Below, piece by piece: positions 9,254 to 16,810 of a DNA stretch of 64,000 nucleotides. This DNA comes from Hellea sp042093735. Lineage in GTDB: Bacteria; Pseudomonadota; Alphaproteobacteria; Caulobacterales; Maricaulaceae. The position numbers and the translations under genes were made by a program. The first letter of the stretch is position 1, and the number at the start of each line of letters is the position of its first letter. Location of the stretch: positions 11,586 through 75,585 of the forward strand of contig JBELEM010000005.1 of the NCBI GenBank assembly GCA_042093735.1, given 5' to 3'. The notes under the pieces were generated by a model. That model was not told the origin of the DNA, searched no databases, and saw only the letters and a list, made by a program, of their open reading frames with translations.

Positions 9254-10152
9254 TAACGACGTGCGCGAGGGCCACGCTGATTATCTAAGTAACCTAAGAA
9301 ATCAGAGTCGGGTGATAATACGTATGTTGTTCCATTTCCTAAACCTCGTTTGTAAGCTTCCATTGAGCGATAGAATGCAAAAAACTCAGGATCATTATTG
9401 TAAGCATCAGCATATATTTTATTGGAGACAGCATCACCTTCACCTCTGATAGTCTGAGCTTTACCCTTTGCAGTTGCTAGTATTATTTTTGCTTGTTTAT
9501 CTGCATCGGCGATAATTTCATTTTTTCTTTTTGATCCATCAGCGCGGAAAAAGCGGGCTTCTTTTTCTCGTTCAGAGTTCATGCGGTCAAAAACTGAGTC
9601 AGCTACTTTAGTAGGAAGTTCTGCTTTTTTAATTCGAACATCTGTTATCTCAACTCCATAATCTTCATCACGAGCAACAGAATTTGCAGCTTTTTTAATT
9701 TCCGACATAAGTTCAGCGCGACGCCCAGATATAATCTGCTCACTGTCAACTTTTGCTAAGACCCCCCTCAAAGACGAGTCCATTAATTCGTCAAGTAAAT
9801 TTTGAGCTTTAGTTTTTGTTCCTAAAGCTTTGTAGTAGGCTAAAGGATCTGCTATTCGGTAGAGTATAAAACTATCAACCTCTAAAGGCTTTTGTTTAAT
9901 GTCATAAATAGTTTCAGCTCTAAAATCTATTTCAATATTCCTTCTGTCTAAAATTATAACATTTTCAATTGGAAGCTTAAATTTTAATCCTGCATCAGCT
10001 GGTGCACCCTCATTCCAGGCGTTCTCAGCCCGCTTATATTCACCAAATTGAAGAACAAGGCCTTGCTCCCACTCTTTTAATGTGTAGGTACAAGTAAAGA
10101 AGGCAGCTATGAGTGCGCCCATTACAACCAGGGGTATGATACCATTTTTCAT
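9253..10152 (-). CDS. hflC: HflC, SPFH-domain regulator of FtsH
   Basis: SPFH/stomatin protein that assembles with HflK into a large membrane cage around FtsH and modulates its proteolysis of membrane proteins. An N-terminal signal anchor (about residues 5-25) leads into the SPFH domain with EQGLVLQFGEYKR. The long helical segment rich in Arg/Glu/Ala (VFDRMNSEREKEARFFRADG) follows, ending in an Arg-rich tail. ATG at 10152 is used: it lies one base after the hflK stop, and the 299-residue product starts with a normal membrane anchor. Confidence 0.95.
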   Translation of the reverse strand: MKNGIIPLVVMGALIAAFFTCTYTLKEWEQGLVLQFGEYKRAENAWNEGAPADAGLKFKLPIENVIILDRRNIEIDFRAETIYDIKQKPLEVDSFILYRIADPLAYYKALGTKTKAQNLLDELMDSSLRGVLAKVDSEQIISGRRAELMSEIKKAANSVARDEDYGVEITDVRIKKAELPTKVADSVFDRMNSEREKEARFFRADGSKRKNEIIADADKQAKIILATAKGKAQTIRGEGDAVSNKIYADAYNNDPEFFAFYRSMEAYKRGLGNGTTYVLSPDSDFLGYLDNQRGPRARR

Positions 10153-10153
10153 C

Positions 10154-11251
10154 TTAATTACCTCCAGACTTTTTACTTTTAAGTTGATCGAGTGGTAAAT
10201 ATGGAACAACCCCACTACCCGCGTCACCTTCAATTATAATTTTTTCGGCTGGTCCATAAACTTCTTCGATTGTTTCAAGATAAATTCTTTGCCTTGTAAC
10301 TCTTGGAGCAGCTTTATATTCTTTATAAACTGCAAGAAATCGATCAGCCTCGCCTCTGGCAACCTCAACAACCTCTTGCTTATAAGCTTCAGCAGATTCG
10401 ACTAATACAGCAGCATTACCTACTGCCTTTTCTGTAACTTCATTTTTATAAGCTATTCCCTCATTAACTCTTTGTTCCAATTCTTGTTCTGCTGTGACAA
10501 CATCTTCAAAGGCCTTTATAACCCTTGGTGGGGCTTCTGTTCGCTGAAGTTGAACCACAGTCACAGTTACCCCGGCAGAATATTCATCAAGCATGTCTTG
10601 AAGTAATTTCTTAACTTCTTGTTCGATTGGATTTCGGCCATCTGTGATCACATATTCAAGTTTTTGTTTACCTATGATTTCACGAATAGCACTGTCTGAG
10701 GCATCCGCAACGACTGCAGAAGTATCTTCAAGATTGAAAATGAAATTCTTAGAGTCTTTAACATTCCACCTCACGGTAAAGTCAACATCCGCAATATTTT
10801 CATCTCCAGTTAAAACTAAATTCTGACTAGACCCGACAGACCTTTCGGATGTCACGTTTACCTTAAGAACAGTTTCTACAGGTGATGGAAGCTTAAAATG
10901 CAACCCGGACTCTGTAGTTCTAGAATATTTACCAAAACGCAACACAACAGCTTCTTCTTGCTGGGCAACTGTGTAAAAACAAGAAACTAGCAGAAAAAAG
11001 GCACCTACAATAAGGGCCATGCCAAATGGGCCATATTTTTGAAATGGTGAGTTTGGTCCCCCTCCTTTTCCTGATGGACCACCCTTGCCAACTCTTTTTT
11101 TAAAACCCTGTATTATGTTATCTAGGTCAGGTGAGTTATCACTTACTGACTGCTTTCCCCTAGTCGGCTTTCCTGTACTGCCCCAAGGATTTTGTCCTGG
11201 TTTTTTACCCCCGGTTCCTTTATTTCCCCAAGGACTGTTGTTGTCAGGCAT
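10154..11251 (-). CDS. hflK: HflK, SPFH-domain regulator of FtsH
   Basis: Partner of HflC in the FtsH-modulating complex. The first 75 residues are a Gly/Pro/Lys-rich cytoplasmic leader (NNSPWGNKGTGGKKPG), as is usual for HflK, followed by a signal-anchor helix (about 77-95) and the SPFH domain starting at QQEEAVVLRFGKYSRT. The helical region contains the conserved VVTAEQELEQRVNEG repeat. It is the first gene of hflK-hflC-DUF2065, 80 bp downstream of folA on the same strand. Confidence 0.95.
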   Translation of the reverse strand: MPDNNSPWGNKGTGGKKPGQNPWGSTGKPTRGKQSVSDNSPDLDNIIQGFKKRVGKGGPSGKGGGPNSPFQKYGPFGMALIVGAFFLLVSCFYTVAQQEEAVVLRFGKYSRTTESGLHFKLPSPVETVLKVNVTSERSVGSSQNLVLTGDENIADVDFTVRWNVKDSKNFIFNLEDTSAVVADASDSAIREIIGKQKLEYVITDGRNPIEQEVKKLLQDMLDEYSAGVTVTVVQLQRTEAPPRVIKAFEDVVTAEQELEQRVNEGIAYKNEVTEKAVGNAAVLVESAEAYKQEVVEVARGEADRFLAVYKEYKAAPRVTRQRIYLETIEEVYGPAEKIIIEGDAGSGVVPYLPLDQLKSKKSGGN

Positions 11252-11331
11252 ATTGTCTCCATTTTTACTCTTATACTATGTGATGTCTATGATAATAAAT
11301 TTCAAGATTAATCACCCAAAAAATATTTTTC

Positions 11332-11847
11332 TTATGATCGCTCGAAAACTTGAACTTTGAATGAATAATCATCTTTTAAATCCTTTGAAAATTCAGTTTC
11401 TGATGCAAGTTTCCATGTGTTAGTGTCTATCTCAGGAAAGTACACATCACCTTCTATTGTAGCGTTGACTTCTGAGACATATAGGCGATCGCAGTACTTC
11501 ATCTGAGAAGCATATAATTTTGCACCTCCTATTAGCATAACTTCATCTACATTCATTTGTCCAGCCAGTTCATATCCTCTAGCTATCATCTTGTCTGCAC
11601 TGTTAAAAATTTCAGCTCCCTCAGCTAGATAATTTTTATTGTTGGTTAAAACTAAATTAGGTCGGCCAGGCAACGGAAAGGGTAAACTTTCCCAGGTAAC
11701 TCTACCCATCAGAACTGGCTTGCCCAATGTAGTGGATTTAAAAAATTTCAAATCTGAAGAAAGCCGCCAAGGAAGGTTTCCATTAAGGCCAATAACTCCA
11801 TTTAAAGATTTGGCTACAATTAATGATAATTTAGGATTCGATAACAT
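11332..11847 (-). CDS. folA: Dihydrofolate reductase
   Basis: NADPH-dependent reduction of dihydrofolate to tetrahydrofolate, regenerating the cofactor consumed by ThyA. Recognisable blocks are SLIVAKSLNGVIGLNGNLPW (Met20 loop), the catalytic acidic region LSSDLKFFKSTT, VLMGRVTWESLP, and the nucleotide motif VMLIGGAKLYA. Length (171 aa) is typical. In related bacteria folA directly follows thyA, but here a plus-strand membrane-protein gene lies between them. The start is divergent from that gene with a 43-bp gap. Confidence 0.96.
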   Translation of the reverse strand: MLSNPKLSLIVAKSLNGVIGLNGNLPWRLSSDLKFFKSTTLGKPVLMGRVTWESLPFPLPGRPNLVLTNNKNYLAEGAEIFNSADKMIARGYELAGQMNVDEVMLIGGAKLYASQMKYCDRLYVSEVNATIEGDVYFPEIDTNTWKLASETEFSKDLKDDYSFKVQVFERS

Positions 11848-11890
11848 AAAAACTAGTTACACTTACAATTCACTCACGTATACATAAACT

Positions 11891-12439
11891 ATGAAAACTA
11901 CTAAAATAAATAACCCAAGGCTTAGCCTTTACCATGTAAAGTATACTTTAATCTACATAATATTGATACCACTGATAAATTGGAGTTTCACATGGGCACC
12001 AATGGTTCAGTTGCCTTGGATGCCAGACTGGGCTTTCAACCCAGTCACAATTGTGACTGGACTAGTATTAGTGGCAAGAGATTTTTCTCAGCGTGAAATA
12101 GGGCATGAAGTTTTAATAGCAATGAGCCTCGCACTATTTCTGACATTTGTAACCAGCGGCGGAGCGCTAGCAGTTGCCAGCGGTGTAGCATTCTTAATAT
12201 CAGAGCTCATTGATTATGCATTATTCACATTAACAAGCTACAAACTCTCGACACGAGTATTACTTTCTTCTTCTCTGGCTGCCCCAGTTGATACAGTGGC
12301 TTTCCTTTATGGCGCTAGCTTTATAAGAGACGCTCAACTTACTATTCCAAATATTAGTATGTCGATTATTGGTAAGATGTTTGGAGCAATAATTATTTGG
12401 GCACTAATAAAAAATCGGCTTGAAAAAAATAAAGTTTGA
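11891..12439 (+). CDS. VUT-family membrane transporter (DUF165)
   Basis: Integral membrane protein of 182 residues with about five or six hydrophobic segments. The block TGLVLVARDFSQREIGH and the later VAFLISELIDYALFTL resemble the VUT (Vut_1/DUF165) family, some members of which import queuosine precursors such as preQ0. No preQ1-type riboswitch can fit in the 43-bp leader, so the substrate is not supported by regulation. It is transcribed against its neighbours, and its TGA directly abuts the thyA stop codon with no bases between. Confidence 0.72.
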   Translation: MKTTKINNPRLSLYHVKYTLIYIILIPLINWSFTWAPMVQLPWMPDWAFNPVTIVTGLVLVARDFSQREIGHEVLIAMSLALFLTFVTSGGALAVASGVAFLISELIDYALFTLTSYKLSTRVLLSSSLAAPVDTVAFLYGASFIRDAQLTIPNISMSIIGKMFGAIIIWALIKNRLEKNKV

Positions 12440-13234
12440 TTAAACTGCAACTTTACCGGGTATATGTGGATGATATGAATAATTATCTATGTGGATATCA
12501 TTATAACTAAAATCATGAATACTTTTAATATCCTTATTTAGTAACAAAGTCGGCAATGGCTTTACTTCACGCTGTATCTGCTTCTTCACTTGATCAAAAT
12601 GATTTGAATAAATATGAGCATCACCAAGAGTATGAACGAAATCTCCAACATCTAGATTACATATCTGTGCTATCATATGAGTAAGTAATGCATAACTTGC
12701 TATATTAAAAGGAACACCCAGAAATATATCAGCACTTCTTTGATAAAGTTGACAACTAAGCTTTCCATTTGAAACATGAAACTGAAACAAACAATGGCAA
12801 GGAGGCAAAGCCATTTTATCAACTTCACTAGGGTTCCAAGCAGTAACTATATGTCTCCTAGAGTAAGGATTCTCATTGATTGCCCTAATAACTTTATCAA
12901 TTTGATCAACAACCAAGCCTTCTGGGCCCTCCCATCGACGCCATTGTTTACCATATACTGGCCCTAAGTTTCCCTCTTCATCCGCCCATTCATCCCAGAT
13001 ACGAACACCGTGTTCTTTTAAATATTTAATATTTGTATCGCCTGTTAGAAACCAAATTAATTCATGTATGATCGACTTTTTATGAAGCCTTTTGGTTGTT
13101 ACCATAGGAAACCCATCGGAAAGATTAAATCTCATCTGATAACCAAAAACTCCACGAGTTCCTGTTCCAGTGCGGTCCATTCTATCAACACCATTGTCAA
13201 TTACATGGTTCAGTAAATCTATATATTGCTTCAT
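12440..13234 (-). CDS. thyA: Thymidylate synthase ThyA
   Basis: Methylates dUMP to dTMP using methylene-tetrahydrofolate, producing dihydrofolate for FolA. The catalytic cysteine block is LPPCHCLFQFHVSNGKLSCQ, the dUMP-phosphate Arg region is NPYSRRHIVTAWNP, and the C-terminus HIPGKVAV is intact. Starting at ATG 13234 gives 264 residues, exactly the usual ThyA length; the upstream TTG extension is not needed. No flavin-dependent ThyX is seen in the window. Confidence 0.98.
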   Translation of the reverse strand: MKQYIDLLNHVIDNGVDRMDRTGTGTRGVFGYQMRFNLSDGFPMVTTKRLHKKSIIHELIWFLTGDTNIKYLKEHGVRIWDEWADEEGNLGPVYGKQWRRWEGPEGLVVDQIDKVIRAINENPYSRRHIVTAWNPSEVDKMALPPCHCLFQFHVSNGKLSCQLYQRSADIFLGVPFNIASYALLTHMIAQICNLDVGDFVHTLGDAHIYSNHFDQVKKQIQREVKPLPTLLLNKDIKSIHDFSYNDIHIDNYSYHPHIPGKVAV

Positions 13235-13350
13235 TGTTGTATTAAATCTCAAAGATTGATTCTCTGCAATGGTTCTAATTTAACTATCCACAATTTCCTG
13301 CAAACTGGATATAATTTATAAAGAAAAGCTCATAACTGAACTCTCTGAAG

Positions 13351-14478
13351 TCAAATAAAATCAATTACTGCTGATATTACATCTACTGCACACGCACCCA
13401 GATCAGCGCTTCTGTCACCATTCCACCCTGTATTAATATTGGGATAATTAGCATTGTCTTTAAACGGCATCTCTAAGGTTACAGAAAGGCAGTTGTATTT
13501 ATGCGCAGTGTAATTAGTACACATACCCAAATTTGCTCTGCCTGGCTGATCTTTCGGGTAACCACGCTCAGTTTGAAAATCTGGTGAAGCAGTTTTATAA
13601 GACAATAAAAAAGCTTCCAAATCTTTGGCTTGTTTAGCGGTATAACCCGGAATACCTTCAGCGCCTGCTATAAAGTTATAAGGCAAACTTTCATCACCAT
13701 GAACATCCATGCATAAAGAGGGTTTGTTTTTATCCATGGCTTTTATAGTCCAATAAACTTCAGGAGAGAATTCTAAAGAAGCTTTATTCCATTCACGATT
13801 TAGGTTGGCACCACAGAAGTTGGTTCTAAGATTTCCAATAAAGCTTCCATCTGGACACATATTTGGCACTATGAAAAATGACGCTTTCTGAAGTAACTCT
13901 TTCGATACAGAGTCATTATAATTTAATAATCGTGTAATAAAACCTTCCATCCACCACTCTGCCATTGTTTCACCAGGATGCTGCCTAGCTATTAGCCAAA
14001 TATTTTTTTGCCCATTGCCAACTGACAAACAATCCATTGGCCGCCCTTGAGCTGTCTCTCCTAGGGAACTCAGCTTAACACCATTATGAGTTACAGCTTC
14101 CGTTACAACATCATGGTGTCTATCAAGTGTATATGGTTCAAAATATGAGAAATAAACACAATCTGATAATGGTGTATGTTCAATTATTAACTCACCATCA
14201 TAGTAACTTGTTTCTTCAATGCGTGTCCAAACCTTACGATCAACACTAACACATGCATTATAATTCAACCAGCCATCAGGAAAGGCAGCTTTGCTTGCAT
14301 TAGCTAACACTATTTTTAACGATAGGCCTTTTGCACCAGTGACTCTGAAATGAAACCATTGAAAATAATCCGAACTATTATCGGGGCGAATTTCCAGTCT
14401 AATGTTTGAGTGATCTTCAAGACTTAGTACCTTGATATTACCGCTGTCAAAAGCAGAACTAATCTGTATTTTTCTCAT
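13351..14478 (-). CDS. M14-family zinc carboxypeptidase-like protein (cytosolic type)
   Basis: Metallocarboxypeptidase of the M14 family resembling cytosolic carboxypeptidases. The N-terminal beta-rich domain (about residues 1-110, beginning ISSAFDSGNI) is typical of bacterial M14-type proteins with this architecture. Zinc ligands are in ARQHPGETMAEW (His and Glu) and in CMDVHGDESLP (His), and the catalytic Glu is in SVTLEMPF. No signal peptide is seen, so it should act in the cytoplasm. ATG at 14478 is preferred over an upstream TTG. It is 36 bp downstream of the acetylglutamate synthase-like gene, suggesting co-transcription; its substrate is unknown. Confidence 0.83.
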   Translation of the reverse strand: MRKIQISSAFDSGNIKVLSLEDHSNIRLEIRPDNSSDYFQWFHFRVTGAKGLSLKIVLANASKAAFPDGWLNYNACVSVDRKVWTRIEETSYYDGELIIEHTPLSDCVYFSYFEPYTLDRHHDVVTEAVTHNGVKLSSLGETAQGRPMDCLSVGNGQKNIWLIARQHPGETMAEWWMEGFITRLLNYNDSVSKELLQKASFFIVPNMCPDGSFIGNLRTNFCGANLNREWNKASLEFSPEVYWTIKAMDKNKPSLCMDVHGDESLPYNFIAGAEGIPGYTAKQAKDLEAFLLSYKTASPDFQTERGYPKDQPGRANLGMCTNYTAHKYNCLSVTLEMPFKDNANYPNINTGWNGDRSADLGACAVDVISAVIDFI

Positions 14479-14514
14479 ATGGCATCCAGTTTTTTCCTGT
14501 AAAAGGTCCAAAGG

Positions 14515-15663
14515 TTATCTGATTTGATATTCATGTGTTTCTTTAAAATCTTCTGGGGCTTTGGCTGCAGCTGTTATTGCTTCACGTACTTCAACTGCAT
14601 ATAAACCTTTCCAAAAGACTCTCATATTATCAATTGCCTGCATTCCATCACAAGCTTTCATATACCAATCATTAAACGGGTTATTCATTCGAGATCTCCA
14701 GAAAAAAGATTCTGTGTCAACGCATATCTCTTCCCAAATATCTCTTGCAATTCCTTCTCCACGAGCAGTATTTGTCACCCAAAATTTTGAAAGGTATGGA
14801 TAACCAGAAAGAACTGTAAAAATAGCGCCCCCCCTGTAATCATCTTCTAAGTACGCTTTAAGTATCTTTTTATCAAAAAAATCAGGATTAATTTGTTTAT
14901 TGAAAGCTTCTTCAATTGAAGCTTTCAATTTTGACTTATTCAAGGAAGTCAAGTTAGAGGTTTTTTTTATTTTAATACCTCGTCTAATCATAGTTCCTGA
15001 GCCCTTTGTAGTGAACAATTCAGCCAGAAGGTTAAGCGGCGAGGCTATGATGTATACTGCTTCATTTAATTTATCTTCCGCTAAGTGCTTAACCAAATCG
15101 ATAAATTGTCTTTGCCCTGAGGAAATTTCACTCGAGTCAATTTTCTTATCTAAGTTATCAACATTTACAAAAGATAATCTTTTACCTCCTATCGATAGAC
15201 CACCGGATGGTTGCAAAAAAATTACTTTATTAGGTCCTAATTCTGTTACGAGTCTTTTTAGATTCATTTTACCTTGCGGATCAGTCATTTCGAGTATTGT
15301 GATTTTTCCTCTTCGCGCCTTTTGACGAACCTCAGGCAACAATTGATAGCTTGCTGTATTAAGTTTCGCGGTTCTGACTGAGGCATGTTCGAGATCATTA
15401 GCTAGTCGCTGAGATTGAAATTTTATAGATGTTCGATTATCATCGAGGGCTCCAACAAGTAACACAGGGGATAATTTCAAATCAGATAATATCTTCAAGT
15501 TTGAAATAAAAGATTCCAATAGAGGATTTTTTAAGCATCTCGGATCAATCACAATAAGAGCAAATTTTTCAGCATCCTGAGCTGCAAATAGATCTGCATA
15601 AAATTTAGCTTCTTTAGTCGCTCCAATAGCGGACAAGCTATTAAGTACTGTACTTCTTATCAT
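14515..15663 (-). CDS. N-acetylglutamate synthase with eroded acetylglutamate-kinase domain
   Basis: Homologue of the fused NAGS/NAGK proteins known from Xanthomonas and related to the vertebrate-type synthase. The C-terminal NAT domain (about residues 255-382) is well preserved: LEDDYRGGAIFTV, KFWVTNTARGEGIARDIWEE and FFWRSRMNNPFNDWYMK. The kinase-like N-terminal domain keeps its frame and the ELFTTKGSGTMIRRG block. The nucleotide motif normally reading KVGGA is instead VIDPRC, and the HGAGPQ-type substrate loop is VGALDD. The likely role is acetyl-CoA plus glutamate to N-acetylglutamate (arginine synthesis) without kinase activity. Divergent from ssrA. Confidence 0.78.
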   Translation of the reverse strand: MIRSTVLNSLSAIGATKEAKFYADLFAAQDAEKFALIVIDPRCLKNPLLESFISNLKILSDLKLSPVLLVGALDDNRTSIKFQSQRLANDLEHASVRTAKLNTASYQLLPEVRQKARRGKITILEMTDPQGKMNLKRLVTELGPNKVIFLQPSGGLSIGGKRLSFVNVDNLDKKIDSSEISSGQRQFIDLVKHLAEDKLNEAVYIIASPLNLLAELFTTKGSGTMIRRGIKIKKTSNLTSLNKSKLKASIEEAFNKQINPDFFDKKILKAYLEDDYRGGAIFTVLSGYPYLSKFWVTNTARGEGIARDIWEEICVDTESFFWRSRMNNPFNDWYMKACDGMQAIDNMRVFWKGLYAVEVREAITAAAKAPEDFKETHEYQIR

Positions 15664-15845
15664 AAGACTTTTTGCAGACCCTTTCTGATAAACAATAATG
15701 TCTCATTTTGAGTATCCTCATACCTATCAGTTAAGCAAGCTCTGTTTAACAAAATTAGTATAAATTTACAACTATTCCAGTTTGCGATCGTTAACTTATA
15801 AGTGATTTGAAGCCAATCAATACAAACATAGGTTATATTTTTTTA

Positions 15846-15873
15846 TTGTTATAAATTTTAAAAACTATATACA
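15846..15873 (+). promoter_or_regulatory. Probable sigma70 promoter of ssrA
   Basis: TTGTTA at 15846-15851 and TATACA at 15868-15873 are separated by 16 bp. Initiation about 6-8 bases later, near 15880, would place the start just ahead of the acceptor piece of the permuted tmRNA. The -10 agrees with the consensus at four of six positions. No other open reading frame starts here, so a stable-RNA promoter is expected in this 220-bp space. Confidence 0.5.
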
Positions 15874-15879
15874 GAAAGG

Positions 15880-16195
15880 GCTATTTTACTAGCTATGATG
15901 ATAAACGCGCTTGTAATAAACGGACTGGACCCGGGGGCGGTACCCGGCGGCTCCACCAAAAATACATTATTAAATGTATTCTTTATGGGGCCGAAATAGG
16001 ATCGACAGACGTCTAAAGAAGTATGCTTTCATCCGTATAGGTACCGTTAAATGCCTAAATTTAGTAATTGCAAATGATAATTACACTGAAGAATTTGCCC
16101 TCGCTGCGTAAGCAGTGCGGAAAAATTCGCTTTAACTCCTAGCCGTTCAATCCGCTAGGCGGGCTTCGGGAGGTAGCTGGCAACAGAAACCTCTC
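15880..16195 (+). ncRNA. ssrA: Transfer-messenger RNA, permuted two-piece form
   Basis: Rescues stalled ribosomes and tags the nascent chain for proteolysis. The gene is circularly permuted, as in Alphaproteobacteria. The acceptor piece comes first and ends with CCA at 15956-15958. Its T-arm pairs CCGGG with CCCGG around GGCGGTA. The coding piece starts with GGGGCCG at 15987, which forms a perfect 7-bp acceptor stem with CGGCTCC just before the discriminator and CCA. Between them, 15959-15986 carries an AATACATT/AATGTATT hairpin that must be processed away. The tag frame runs 16070-16111 and encodes ANDNYTEEFALAA. Both outer ends are approximate. sspB follows immediately. Confidence 0.96.
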
Positions 16196-16247
16196 AATAT
16201 CACATAAAATTTACATTTATTAGGTGATTTCATAAAAAAGGTATATT

Positions 16248-16267
16248 GATTACTTCGATAAGTAATC
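16248..16267. repeat. Perfect inverted repeat in the sspB leader
   Basis: GATTACTT and AAGTAATC form an 8-bp perfect palindrome around a CGAT loop, 12 bases before the sspB ATG and about 50 bases after the tmRNA coding piece. There is no following T-run, so it is not a classical terminator. It could be an operator, a translational control hairpin or a processing signal at the tmRNA 3' side. Confidence 0.6.
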
Positions 16268-16279
16268 TAGGGTAATCCA

Positions 16280-16777
16280 ATGAAAGAAAATCTTATGAAT
16301 TATGAAGCAATGACACAGACAGCACTTTTGACTGTAGTCAGGAATTCAATACGCCGCGTTATCAGAGAAGATGGTTTGCCCGGAAGTCACCATTTTTATA
16401 TAACATTCGCAACTAATCATCCGGAAGCTGCCGTTGATAAAGGTTTAGCGGACAAATACCCAGATGAAATAACCATAGTTCTAGAACATCAATATTGGGA
16501 CCTACAGGACAACACAACAAACTTTGAAGTAACTCTTAAATTTGGAGGAATTCCAAAATACATAAAGGTTCCTTACAAAGCTATTACTCGTTTTCATGAT
16601 CCAAGCGTAGGGTTTACCATGCAATTTGAGCCTGATTTTGGAAAAAACACAGAAGAACACCCTAAAGCTGAAGTTACAATTTCGAAGGACGATCAATTAA
16701 TTGAAAAAGAAACAAGCAATCAAGGCATGAATAAGGCTGAAAAGGTTGTAAACCTTGATACTTTTCGTAAAAAATAA
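16280..16777 (+). CDS. sspB: SspB, adaptor for ClpXP degradation of tmRNA-tagged proteins (alpha type)
   Basis: Binds the ssrA tag and the ClpX N-domain, delivering tagged proteins to ClpXP. The 165-residue protein has the SspB core (about residues 8-125, with ITIVLEHQYWDLQ and FGGIPKYIKVPYKAI), a charged linker, and a C-terminal tail KVVNLDTFRKK that resembles the ClpX-binding peptide. The start at 16280 follows TAGGGTAA; an ATG at 16295 is an alternative. Its cognate tag gene lies directly upstream, so adaptor and tag are physically linked. fumC follows after 33 bp. Confidence 0.95.
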   Translation: MKENLMNYEAMTQTALLTVVRNSIRRVIREDGLPGSHHFYITFATNHPEAAVDKGLADKYPDEITIVLEHQYWDLQDNTTNFEVTLKFGGIPKYIKVPYKAITRFHDPSVGFTMQFEPDFGKNTEEHPKAEVTISKDDQLIEKETSNQGMNKAEKVVNLDTFRKK

Positions 16778-16810
16778 CTTACTTATTTTAAAATATTATA
16801 GAGTAATTAG

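Noticed and set aside
11848..11890. preQ1 riboswitch in front of the VUT-family gene
   Set aside because: The 43-bp leader has no pseudoknot-forming CCC/GGG pattern and is too short together with the folA promoter.
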